From the NCBI GenBank assembly GCA_029465975.1, contig CM055747.1:13966949-14030948 (forward strand): a stretch of DNA of 64,000 nt. The letters are read 5' to 3'. Below are positions 12,401 to 27,400 of the stretch, one piece after another (the first letter of the stretch is position 1; each line of letters starts with the position of its first letter). The DNA is from Dallia pectoralis. Its lineage: Eukaryota > Chordata > Actinopteri > Esociformes > Umbridae. A program made the position numbers and the translations under genes. Under the pieces are notes generated by a model. It ran no database searches and was not told the DNA's origin. It saw nothing but the letters and a program-made list of their open reading frames with translations.

Positions 12401-15400
12401 AATAAAAGTAGATCACAGACACAAGATAGCAAATGAACAGAACAATGAATTTCACCCACATTTCACAAACAGGACAAAGGGTGTTCCTGTCACAGTTACA
12501 CTCTGTTCTGCCCTCGCCACTGAATCACTGGAAATGTGACCTCACTTACAGATAACTCTGTTCCCATGCTGATAATTATGTATGACACTAGCATCTCAGC
12601 TTACCTTCCATGGAAATGTGTTTGTTTGAGTTCAGAGGCATTTCCGTGGTATTCCGGCATGTTTAACCAACACTAATAGACAGAGCCTCCTGTGGGTTGT
12701 ATCGGTTGAAACACGTTGTCAGTGATTTTTGTCTTTTCACACTGTGTTCTCAATTTTGTTTTAGCGTTCTGTCGGAGCAGTCGCCAGGAAACGTCAGACC
12801 CCAGTTTCACCATGAGGAGGAAGATGGAACATCTAAGAGAAGAGATGGAACAGATTGGCCTTCTACGTCAGGTCAGGGAACCCAGAAAACATGTGATATG
12901 TCATAGTGATTCCCAAACCCCACTAATCACCTGCTCAGACATTGTAAAGTTTATTAAAACATTTTTGTGTCAGTCCTTTTCTTTTGCTAAATATGCTGAC
13001 ATTTTTGTCAATTATGGTAAGATAAACCATCTGTGATCTCATGGGTGTAAAGAAATGCTTCTTGTATTGGAAGAGCTAATGTCATAAGTGTGGTGAGTTT
13101 TGTTCCACACATGGGAGTTTAGTGGGGTGCACTACCCCCCAATAGAGGTTTGGATCAAACACAGTGACCAAACAGGAACGTCTGCATATTTGTGTTCCTC
13201 ACATGTGGCACCAATGTTTCAGACCAACAGAAAACCTAACATGAATCCTGTTTAAAGTGTAAAAACAAAGGTATTTTTGTGGCCATGTGACAAATAGTAT
13301 GTGGTCAACAGGAACAATGCCCGACAAATGTTAATTTCTTGAAAATTAAATAAGAAATAAAAACCTTACAATAACCTAGTTGCATAAGTGTGCACACCCT
13401 GTTATAACTGGGGATGTGGCTGTGTCCACATGTAACCAATCATATTCAAACTAATGTTAAATAGAAGCAAATTACACACCTGCCCTCATTTAAAGTGACT
13501 TTAAATGATTAATGATTCCAAATACCAGGCAATTTTGGCATAAAATCTTTAGGCTTTTGTTAGAAAGATGAAGATGAAGTTCACCTTTCAGCATGACAAC
13601 GACCTGAGGCACACATCCTAATCCACAAAAGCATGGCTTCACCAGAAGAAGATTAATGTTTTGGAATGGCCCAGCCAGAGCCCAGACCTGAATCCAAATT
13701 AACATCTGTGTGGTGATCTGAACAGGGCTGTTGTGCACAGGAGATGTCCTCGCAATCTGACAGTTTTGGAGCGCTTTTGTCAAGACGTGCCATGCTAATA
13801 GACTCCTACCCAAATAGACTGAGTGCTGTAATAAAATCTAAAGATGCTTCGACAAAGTATTAGTTTAAGGGTGTGCACACTTAGCACACTTATCTTATAT
13901 TTTTTGTAGACTTTTCATATCCACTGTACATTTGAATTATTGCCCCTATCTGGCACACACATAATTTATTAACAAATTACAAAACATAGGTAGCCGTCCA
14001 TCTAATTTAAAAGTTCTGAGGTGCCTCTGACTTTAATATATGGTCTTGTTTTATTGCTTTTTTGTTTAACCTTTATTGAACTAGGTAGGCCGATTTAGAA
14101 CCAGGCGTGTCACAGCAATAAACTTTTCTAAACAATTTAGAGCCTGAATGGCACGACTGGGATATTACTGGCTTGGATTCCCAAAGAGTGTAGGAACACT
14201 TCAACCTAAATGGCATTCTGTTTACCATTGTGTCACCCACTACATGTGACCCGCTACATGTTACCCACTACATGTCACCCGCTACATGTCACCCGCTACA
14301 TGTCACCCGCTACATGTAGTGGGTAACATGTAGCGGGTAACATGTAGTGGGTAACATGTAGTGGGTTACATGTTACCCGCTACATGTTACCCACTACATG
14401 TTACCCGCTACATGTGACCCACTACATGTCACCCGCTACATGTCACCCGCTACATGTGACCCGCTACATGTCAACCGCTACATGTCACCCGCTACATGTT
14501 ACCCGCTACATGTCACCCACTACATGTCACCCGCTACATGTCACCCGCTACATGTTACCCGCTACATGTCACCCGCTACATGTGACCCGCTACATGTTAC
14601 CCGCTACATGTTACCCACTACATGTTACCCACTACATGTGACCCGCAACATGTTACCCGCTACATGTCACCCACTACATGTTACTTGTTACATGTTATCC
14701 GCTACATGTCACCCGCTACATGTTACCCACTACATGTGAACCGCTACATGTTACCCACTACATGTTACCCGCTACATGTGACCCACTACATGTGACCCAC
14801 TATATGTGACCCGCTACATGTCACCCGCTACATGTTACCCGCTACATGTTACCCGCTACATGTCACCCGCTACATGTGACCTGCTACATGTGACCAACTA
14901 CATGTTACCCGCTACATGTCACCCGCTACATGTTACCCGCTACATGTCACCCGCTACATGTTACCCACTACATGTTAACCGCTACATGTCACCCACTACA
15001 TGTTACTCGTTACATGTTACTCGCTACATGTCACCCGCTACATGTTACCCACTACATGTGAACCGCTACATGTTACCCACTACATGTTAACCGCTACATG
15101 TGACCCACTACATGTTACCCGCTACATGTGACCCGCTACATGTCACCCGCTACATGTCACCTGCTATATGTTACCCGCTACATGTCACCCGCTACATGTC
15201 ACCCGCTACATGTCACCCGCTACATGTTACCCACTACATGTTACCCTCTAATCTAAAACTACCCTACACTAATTAACACTAGCCTACACTAGCCTAACAC
15301 TAGCCTACACTAACTAACACTAGCCTACACTAACTAACACTAGCCTACACTAATTAAGACTAGCCTACACTAACTAACACTAGCCTACACTAATTAAAAC

Positions 15401-18400
15401 TAGCCTAATACTAGCTAACACTAGCCTAATACTAGCTAACACTAGCCTAATACTAACTAACACTAGCCTACACTAACTAACACTAGCCTACACTAACTAA
15501 CACTAGCTTACACTAATTAACACTAGCCTAACACTAGCCTAACACTAGCCTAACACTAGCTTAACACTATCTTACACTAACTATAACCCTAGCTAACACT
15601 AGCTTACACTAACTAACACTAGCCTAACATTAGCTAACACTAGCCTACACTAACTAACGCTAGCCTAACATTAGCTAACACTAGCCTACACTAACTAACG
15701 CTAGCCTAACATTAGCTAACACTAGCCTACACTAACTAACGCTAGCCTAACACTAGCCTACACTAACTAAGGCTGACACAATTATATAAACTGTAAAAAA
15801 AGATTTGTCTCGCTAGCTCTGACTGGCGACGTAATAAGCTATGCTGTCTCGCTAGCTCTGACTTGTGGCGTAATAAGCTATGCTGTCTCGCTAGCTCTGA
15901 CTTGTGGCGTAATAAGCTATGCTGTCTCGCTAGCTCTGACTGGTGACGTAATAAGCTATGCTGTCTCGCTAACTCTGACTTGTGGCGTAATAAGCTATGC
16001 TGTCTCGCTAGCTCGGACTTGTGGCGTAATAAGATAGTTCTTACAGTTCATGCGAGGTCTAATGTGAAATGATTCACCCAATGGCGCAGGGCCTACTGAA
16101 AATATCATACACGCATTAGGAGGTTATGTGTTTAATACAAAAACGACCTGGAAGGCTGAGCATATGAGGCTGCTTCAGTTATTAGTGCACACTATCTGAA
16201 CGTTTAGTGGATTCATTCAAAGCTGATGATTAATGCCTACACATATCATTGAGTCCATTCTGAACACTGTCTGGTACACTGCAGCCACGATCAAGGACAA
16301 AGACAGACTAGAGCGGACCATTGGATGTAAGCTGCCTTCCCTCAATGATCTGTTCAAAACCAGGTCACGGAGACGGGCAGCACAGATTGAGGCAGACCAC
16401 TCCCATCAGGATAACAGAGTATTTAGAACCCTCCCCTCTGGCATACAGCTACGGGTCAATCAAGACCAAAACATCCTGCCACCAGAACAGCTTCTTCCCC
16501 ACGGTGGTCAGTCTAAGGAACACGCCTCTAACGCTAGACGTGGACAGTTTTCATTACATGAAAGGGCACCAGGTGTTCACATCTGGGTCACATGTGCATA
16601 AAGTATGTCTTAGCTCACTAAGAGAAATGTACAGATGTACACCTGACGTGGTTAAAGTGCTAAGTGACACTCGGTGGGGGTCATTATATGCCTCCAAATT
16701 ATAAGGAATAGATTGGCTGCTATTGTATCCTGCAAGAGACTCCGTTCTGTAAAGGTTTGTTAGAGTCCATAAAGTTATGGGAGAAGACGCATGTCTATCA
16801 GATATGACACAGTCTTTATAACTTGATCTATTATACTGAGTATTGTAGGGTCAGAGGTCAGATTTAGAGCTAGATAAAGACGTGTCCATACAACTTAGTT
16901 GTGTATTTGATCAGATACTTAACGCTCCTCTGACAAAAAACTGTGACATTCATAAAGGTGACGCATTTCCTAAAATGTAGTACCGGTATGTATAACTGAA
17001 ATATAGAGGAAACCAGAAAACAACTGATACTAATGATATATAAATGTATTATATAAATGTAGTACCGGTATGTATAACTGAAATATAGAGGAAACCAGAA
17101 AACAACTGATACTAATGATATATAAATGTATTATATAAATGTAGTACCGGTATGTATAACTGAAATATAGAGGAAACCAGAAAACAACTGATACTAATGA
17201 TATATAAATGTATTATATAAATGTAGTACCGGTATGTATAACTGAAATATAGAGGAAACCAGAAAACAACTGATACTAATGATATATAAATGTATTATAT
17301 AAATGTAGTACCGGTATGTATAACTGAAATATAGAGGAAACCAGAAAACAACTGATACTAATGATATATAAATGTATTATATAAATGTAGTACCGGTATG
17401 TATAACTGAAATATAGAGGAAACCAGAAAACAACTGATACTAATGATATATAAATGTATTATATAAATGTAGTACCGGTATGTATAACTGAAATATAGAG
17501 GAAACCAGAAAACAACTGATACTAATGATATATAAATGTATTATATAAATGTAGTACCGGTATGTATAACTGAAATATAGAGGAAACCAGAAAACAACTG
17601 ATACTAATGATATATAAATGTATTATATAAATGTAGTACCGGTATGTATAACTGAAATATAGAGGAAACCAGAAAACAACTGATACTAATGATATATAAA
17701 TGTATTATATAAATGTAGTACCGGTATGTATAACTGAAATATAGAGGAAACCAGAAAACAACTGATACTAATGATATATAAATGTATTATATAAATGTAG
17801 TACCGGTATGTATAACTGAAATATAGAGGAAACCAGAAAACAACTGATACTAATGATATATAAATGTATTATATAAATGTAGTACCGGTATGTATAACTG
17901 AAATATAGAGGAAACCAGAAAACAACTGATACTAATGATATATAAATGTATTATATAAATGTAGTACCGGTATGTATAACTGAAATATAGAGGAAACCAG
18001 AAAACAACTGATACTAATGATATATAAATGTATTATATAAATGTAGTACCGGTATGTATAACTGAAATATAGAGGAAACCAGAAAACAACTGATACTAAT
18101 GATATATAAATGTATTATATAAATGTAGTACCGGTATGTATAACTGAAATATAGAGGAAACCAGAAAACAACTGATACTAATGATATATAAATGTATTAT
18201 ATAAATGTAGTACCGGTATGTATAACTGAAATATAGAGGAAACCAGAAAACAACTGATACTAATGATATATAAATGTATTATATAAATGTAGTACCGGTA
18301 TGTATAACTGAAATATAGAGGAAACCAGAAAACAACTGATACTAATGATATATAAATGTATTATATAAATGTAGTACCGGTATGTATAACTGAAATATAG

Positions 18401-21400
18401 AGGAAACCAGAAAACAACTGATACTAATGATATATAAATGTATTATATAAATGTAGTACCGGTATGTATAACTGAAATATAGAGGAAACCAGAAAACAAC
18501 TGATACTAATGATATATAAATGTATTATATAAATGTAGTACCGGTATGTATAACTGAAATATAGAGGAAACCAGAAAACAACTGATACTAATGATATATA
18601 AATGTATTATATAAATGTAGTACCGGTATGTATAACTGAAATATAGAGGAAACCAGAAAACAACTGATACTAATGATATATAAATGTATTATATAAATGT
18701 AGTACCGGTATGTATAACTGAAATATAGAGGAAACCAGAAAACAACTGATACTAATGATATATAAATGTATTATATAAATGTAGTACCGGTATGTATAAC
18801 TGAAATATAGAGGAAACCAGAAAACAACTGATACTAATGATATATAAATGTATTATATAAATGTAGTACCGGTATGTATAACTGATATATAGAGGAAACC
18901 AGAAAACAACTGATACTAATGATATATAAATGTATTATATAAATGTAGTACCGGTATGTATAACTGAAATATAGAGGAAACCAGAAAACAACTGATACTA
19001 ATGATATATAAATGTATTATATAAATGTAGTACCGGTATGTATAACTGAAATATAGAGGAAACCAGAAAACAACTGATACTAATGATATATAAATGTATT
19101 ATATAAATGTAGTACCGGTATGTATAACTGAAATATAGAGGAAACCAGAAAACAACTGATACTAATGATATATAAATGTATTATATAAATGTAGTACCGG
19201 TATGTATAACTGAAATATAGAGGAAACCAGAAAACAACTGATACTAATGATATATAAATGTATTATATAAATGTAGTACCGGTATGTATAACTGAAATAT
19301 AGAGGAAACCAGAAAACAACTGATACTAATGATATATAAATGTATTATATAAATGTAGTACCGGTATGTATAACTGAAATATAGAGGAAACCAGAAAACA
19401 ACTGATACTAATGATATATAAATGTATTATATAAATGTAGTACCGGTATGTATAACTGATATATAGAGGAAACCAGAAAACAACTGATACTAATGATATA
19501 TAAATGTATTATATAAATGTAGTACCGGTATGTATAACTGAAATATAGAGGAAACCAGAAAACAACTGATACTAATGATATATAAATGTATTATATAAAT
19601 GTAGTACCGGTATGTATAACTGAAATATAGAGGAAACCAGAAAACAACTGATACTAATGATATATAAATGTATTATATAAATGTAGTACCGGTATGTATA
19701 ACTGAAATATAGAGGAAACCAGAAAACAACTGATACTAATGATATATAAATGTATTATATAAATGTAGTACCGGTATGTATAACTGAAATATAGAGGAAA
19801 CCAGAAAACAACTGATACTAATGATATATAAATGTATTATATAAATGTAGTACCGGTATGTATAACTGATATATAGAGGAAACCAGAAAACAACTGATAC
19901 TAATGATATATAAATGTATTATATAAATTGTACACTTTTTTCAAGAATTTTAAACTATTAATGTCTGCAAAACAGGGAAGAAAACTATACAGGACAAATA
20001 ATATTGTATAGCCATTTCCTGATTTGTGCTGCGAAGCAACATTTTGTTGCATGTCATTACTGTTTTCTCTGGTCATTTATATAGGGATCATTTTCAGAGA
20101 TTGTGAAAATAAAAGAAATTCTCTATTTATCTAGAATATTTATCTAGAATGACAAAATGAGTGGAGAGAACTGTACAGATATTTTGTCCAGGATTTTCTT
20201 CTTCTTTTTTTGACCCACAGGCTATAGCCAATCAGTCATCCATTAACCAAGGCAGAAAAAACACAAATATAATTAGACTGCTGGTTGATTATCACAATCA
20301 GGCAATAGTAATAAACACACTTGAGAATTATAATCACCAGTTTTAATTAACAAATAGAAAACAACAATGTCGTTTCACAATTGTATTTCATTACACGTTT
20401 GTAATAATAATCTACTTGTGTCTTAAGTGTGGCTTATTTGGGGTTCAATTCTTATTTAAATGCATGACTCTGAAGCACTGATACAACATTTTGAAATTGT
20501 CAAAGGACTATAGACTTTCTGTAGACACAGTGATTTATATTATCATTGTTTGGACAAACAGCTTCCGTAATAAAAGTTCTGTTTGTGCGACTGCTCTCAG
20601 AACCTGGAGTCCAGACTGAAGGTCCTGCTCCCAGATGATGTCGGAGCTGCTCTGATGGATGGAGTTGTCCTGTGCCATTTGGCGAATCACATTCGTCCTC
20701 GGTCCGTGGCCAGTATACATGTACCCTCTCCCGCAGTGGTAAGCTTTACTAGCAAACCTGAGGTGTATTTTTATCAAGATGTTGTATTTTTGTCAATTTT
20801 TACCATCTCTTTCCAATAGCCAAAGCTGAGTATGGCCAAATGCCGCAGGAACGTGGAGAACTTCTTGGATGCCTGTAAGAAGCTAGGTGTGCCACAGGTA
20901 AGTCCACAACTATACTATAGGATATACTATATACTATACTATAGAAGCTAGGTGTGCCACAGGTGAGTCCACAACTATACTATAGGATATACTATATACT
21001 ATACTATAGAAGCTAGGTGTGCCACAGGTAAGTCCACAACTATACTATAGGATATACTATACTATAGAAGCTAGGTGTGCCACAGGTGAGTCCACAACTA
21101 TACTATAGGATATACTATATACTATACTATAGAAGCTAGGTGTGCCACAGGTAAGTCCACAACTATACTATAGGATATACTATACTATAGAAGCTAGGTG
21201 TGCCACAGGTGAGTCCACAACTATACTATAGGATATACTATATACTATACTATAGAAGCTAGGTGTGCCACAGGTAAGTCCACAACTATACTATAGGATA
21301 TACTATATACTATACTATAGAAGCTAGGTGTGCCACAGGTAAGTCCACAACTATACTATAGGATATACTATATACTATACTATAGAAGCTAGGTGTGCCA

Positions 21401-24400
21401 CAGGTAAGTCCACAACTATACTATAGGATATACTATATACTATACTATAGAAGCTAGGTGTGCCACAGGTAAGTCCACAACTATACTATAGGATATACTA
21501 TATACTATACTATAGAAGCTAGGTGTGCCACAGGTAAGTCCACAACTATACTATAGGATATACTATATACTATACTATAGAAGCTAGGTGTGCCACAGGT
21601 GAGTCCACAACTATACTATAGGATATACTATACTATAGAAGCTAGGTGTGCCACAGGTGAGTCCACAACTATACTATAGGATATACTATACTATAGAAGC
21701 TAGGTGTGCCACAGGTGAGTCCACAACTATACTATAGGATATACTATACTATAGAAGCTAGGTGTGCCACAGGTGAGTCCACAACTATACTATAGGATAT
21801 ACTATATACTATACTATAGAAGCTAGGTGTGCCACAGGTAAGTCCACAACTATACTATAGGATATACTATATACTATACTATAGAAGCTAGGTGTGCCAC
21901 AGGTGAGTCCACAACTATACTATAGGATATACTATACTATAGAAGCTAGGTGTGCCACAGGTAAGTCCACAACTATACTATAGGATATACTATATACTAT
22001 ACTATAGAAGCTAGGTGTGCCACAGGTGAGTCCACAACTATACTATAGGATATACTATACTATAGAAGCTAGGTGTGCCACAGGTGAGTCCACAACTATA
22101 CTATAGGATATACTATACTATAGAAGCTAGGTGTGCCACAGGTGAGTCCACAACTATACTATAGGATATACTATATACTATACTATAGAAGCTAGGTGTG
22201 CCACAGGTAAGTCCACAACTATACTATAGGATATACTATATACTATACTATAGAAGCTAGGTGTGCCACAGGTGAGTCCACAACTATACTATAGGATATA
22301 CTATACTATAGAAGCTAGGTGTGCCACAGGTAAGTCCACAACTATACTATAGGATATACTATATACTATACTATAGAAGCTAGGTGTGCCACAGGTGAGT
22401 CCACAACTATACTATAGGATATACTATACTATAGAAGCTAGGTGTGCCACAGGTGAGTCCACAACTATACTATAGGATATACTATACTATAGAAGCTAGG
22501 TGTGCCACAGGTAAGTCCACAACTATACTATAGGATATACTATATACTATACTATAGAAGCTAGGTGTGCCACAGGTGAGTCCACAACTATACTATAGGA
22601 TATACTATACTATAGAAGCTAGGTGTGCCACAGGTGAGTCCACAACTATACTATAGGATATACTATACTATAGAAGCTAGGTGTGCCACAGGTGAGTCCA
22701 CAACTATACTATAGGATATACTATACTATAGAAGCTAGGTGTGCCACAGGTGAGTCCACAACTATACTATAGGATATACTATATACTATACTATAGAAGC
22801 TAGGTGTGCCACAGGTGAGTCCACAACTATACTATAGGATATACTATATACTATACTATAGAAGCTAGGTGTGCCACAGGTGAGTCCACAACTATACTAT
22901 AGGATATACTATATACTATACTATAGAAGCTAGGTGTGCCACAGGTAAGTCCACAACTATACTATAGGATATACTATACTATAGAAGCTAGGTGTGCCAC
23001 AGGTGAGTCCACAACTATACTATAGGATATACTATACTATAGAAGCTAGGTGTGCCACAGGTGAGTCCACAACTATACTATAGGATATACTATATACTAT
23101 ACTATAGAAGCTAGGTGTGCCACAGGTGAGTCCACAACTATACTATAGGATATACTATACTATAGAAGCTAGGTGTGCCACAGGTGAGTCCACAACTATA
23201 CTATAGGATATACTATACTATAGAAGCTAGGTGTGCCACAGGTAAGTCCACAACTATACTATAGGATATACTATATACTATACTATAGAAGCTAGGTGTG
23301 CCACAGGTGAGTCCACAACTATACTATAGGATATACTATACTATAGAAGCTAGGTGTGCCACAGGTAAGTCCACAACTATACTATAGGATATACTATATA
23401 CTATACTATAGAAGCTAGGTGTGCCACAGGTAAGTCCACAACTATACTATAGGATATACTATACTATAGAAGCTAGGTGTGCCACAGGTAAGTCCACAAC
23501 TATACTATAGGATATACTATATACTATACTATAGAAGCTAGGTGTGCCACAGGTAAGTCCACAACTATACTATAGGATATACTATACTATAGAAGCTAGG
23601 TGTGCCACAGGTAAGTCCACAACTATACTATAGGATATACTATACTATAGAAGCTAGGTGTGCCACAGGTAAGTCCACAACTATACTATAGTATATACTA
23701 TACTATAGAAGCTAGGTGTGCCACAGGTAAGTCCACAACTATACTATAGGATATACTATACTATAGAAGCTAGGTGTGCCACAGGTAAGTCCACAACTAT
23801 ACTATAGGATATACTATACTATAGAAGCTAGGTGTGCCACAGGTAAGTCCACAACTATACTATAGGATATACTATACTATAGCTAGGTGTGCCACAGGTA
23901 AGTCCACAACTATACTATAGTATATACTATACTATAGAAGCTAGGTGTGCCACAGGTAAGTCCACAACTATACTATAGGATATACTATACTATAGAAGCT
24001 AGGTGTGCCACAGGTAAGTCCACAACTATACTATAGGATATACTATACTATAGAAGCTAGGTGTGCCACAGGTAAGTCCACAACTATACTATAGGATATA
24101 CTATACTATAGAAGCTAGGTGTGCCACAGGTAAGTCCACAACTATACTATAGGATATACTATACTATAGAAGCTAGGTGTGCCACAGGTAAGTCCACAAC
24201 TATACTATAGGATATACTATACTATAGAAGCTAGGTGTGCCACAGGTAAGTCCACAACTATACTATAGGATATACTATACTATAGAAGCTAGGTGTGCCA
24301 CAGGTAAGTCCACAACTATACTATAGGATATACTATACTATAGAAGCTAGGTGTGCCACAGGTGAGTCCACAACTATACTATAGGATATACTATACTATA

Positions 24401-27400
24401 GAAGCTAGGTGTGCCACAGGTGAGTCCACAACTATACTATAGGATATACTATACTATAGAAGCTAGGTGTGCCACAGGTAAGTCCACAACTATACTATAG
24501 GATATACTATACTATAGAAGCTAGGTGTGCCACAGGTAAGTCCACAACTATACTATAGGATATACTATACTATAGAAGCTAGGTGTACAGGTAGTCCACA
24601 ACTATACTATAGGATATACTATACTATAGAAGCTAGGTGTGCCACAGGTAAGTCCACAACTATACTATAGGATATACTATACTATAGAAGCTAGGTGTGC
24701 CACAGGTAAGTCCACAACTATACTATAGGATATACTATATACTATACTATAGAAGCTAGGTGTGCCACAGGTAAGTCCACAACTATACTATAGGATATAC
24801 TATACTATAGAAGCTAGGTGTGCCACAGGTAAGTCCACAACTATACTATAGGATATACTATACTATAGAAGCTAGGTGTGCCACAGGTGAGTCCACAACT
24901 ATACTATAGGATATACTATACTATAGAAGCTAGGTGTGCCACAGGTGAGTCCACAACTATACTATAGGATATACTATATACTATACTATAGAAGCTAGGT
25001 GTGCCACAGGTAAGTCCACAACTATACTATAGGATATACTATATACTATACTATAGAAGCTAGGTGTGCCACAGGTAAGTCCACAACTATACTATAGGAT
25101 ATACTATACTATAGAAGCTAGGTGTGCCACAGGTAAGTCCACAACTATACTATAGGATATACTATACTATAGAAGCTAGGTGTGCCACAGGTGAGTCCAC
25201 AACTATACTATAGGATATACTATACTATAGAAGCTAGGTGTGCCACAGGTAAGTCCACAACTATAGGATATACTATAGGATATATATACTACTATAGAAG
25301 CTAGGTGTGCCACAGGTAAGTCCACAACTATACTATAGGATATACTATACTATAGAAGCTAGGTGTGCCACAGGTAAGTCCACAACTATACTATAGGATA
25401 TACTATACTATAGAAGCTAGGTGTGCCACAGGTAAGTCCACAACTATACTATAGGATATACTATACTATAGAAGCTAGGTGTGCCACAGGTAAGTCCACA
25501 ACTATACTATAGGATATACTATACTATAGAAGCTAGGTGTGCCACAGGTAAGTCCACAACTATACTATAGGATATACTATACTATAGAAGCTAGGTGTGC
25601 CACAGGTAAGTCCACAACTATACTATAGGATATACTATACTATAGAAGCTAGGTGTGCCACAGGTAAGTCCACAACTATACTATAGGATATACTATATAC
25701 TATACTATAGAAGCTAGGTGTGCCACAGGTAAGTCCACAACTATACTATAGGATATACTATACTATAGAAGCTAGGTGTGCCACAGGTAAGTCCACAACT
25801 ATACTATAGGATATACTATACTATAGAAGCTAGGTGTGCCACAGGTAAGTCCACAACTATACTATAGGATATACTATACTATAGAAGCTAGGTGTGCCAC
25901 AGGTGAGTCCACAACTATACTATAGGATATACTATATACTATACTATAGAAGCTAGGTGTGCCACAGGTAAGTCCACAACTATACATACTATACTATAGG
26001 TCCACAACTATACTATATATACTATACTATAGAAGCTAGGTGTGCCACAGGTAAGTCCACAACTATACTATAGGATATACTATACTATAGAAGCTAGGTG
26101 TGCCACAGGTGAGTCCACAACTATACTATAGGATATACTATATACTATACTATAGAAGCTAGGTGTGCCACAGGTAAGTCCACAACTATACTATAGGATA
26201 TACTATATACTATACTATAGAAGCTAGGTGTGCCACAGGTAAGTCCACAACTATACTATAGGATATACTATAGGATATACTATACTATAGAAGCTAGGTG
26301 TGCCACAGGTAAGTCCACAACTATACTATAGGATATACTATACTATAGAAGCTAGGTGTGCCACAGGTGAGTCCACAACTATACTATAGGATATACTATA
26401 TACTATACTATAGAAGCTAGGTGTGCCACAGGTAAGTCCACAACTATACTATAGGATATACTATATACTATACTATAGAAGCTAGGTGTGCCACAGGTAA
26501 GTCCACAACTATACTATAGGATATATACTATACTATAGAAGCTAGGTGTGCCACAGGTAAGTCCACAACTATACTATAGGATATACTATACTATAGGATA
26601 TACTATCCACAACTATACTATAGGACTAGCTAGGTGTGCCACAGGTGAGTCCACAACTATACTATAGGATATACTATATACTATACTATAGAAGCTAGGT
26701 GTGCCACAGGTAAGTCCACAACTATACTATAGGATATACTATATACTATACTATAGAAGCTAGGTGTGCCACAGGTAAGTCCACAACTATACTATAGGAT
26801 AGTCCACAACTATACTATAGGATATACTATAAGCTAGGTGTGCCACAGGTGAGTCCACAACTATACTATAGGATATACTATATACTATACTATAGAAGCT
26901 AGGTGTGCCACAGGTAAGTCCACAACTATACTATAGGATATACTATATACTATACTATAGAAGCTAGGTGTGCCACAGGTAAGTCCACAACTATACTATA
27001 GGATATACTATATACTATACTATAGAAGCTAGGTGTGCCACAGGTAAGTCCACAACTATACTATAGGATATACTATACTATACTATAGAAGCTAGGTGTG
27101 CCACAGGTCAACTATACTATAGGATATACTATACTATAGAAGCTAGGTGTGCCACAGGTAAGTCCACAACTATACTATAGGATATACTATACTATAGAAG
27201 CTAGGTGTGCCACAGGTAAGTCCACAACTATACTATAGGATATACTATACTATAGAAGCTAGGTGTGCCACAGGTAAGTCCACAACTATACTATAGGATA
27301 TACTAGGATATACTATACTATAGAAGCTAGGTGTGCCACAGGTGAGTCCACAACTATACTATAGGATATACTATATACTATACTATAGAAGCTAGGTGTG

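Noticed and set aside
15247..15775. Interstitial telomere-like repeat
   Set aside because: The ctaacactagcctacact unit resembles CCCTAA only superficially; no TTAGGG run is present.
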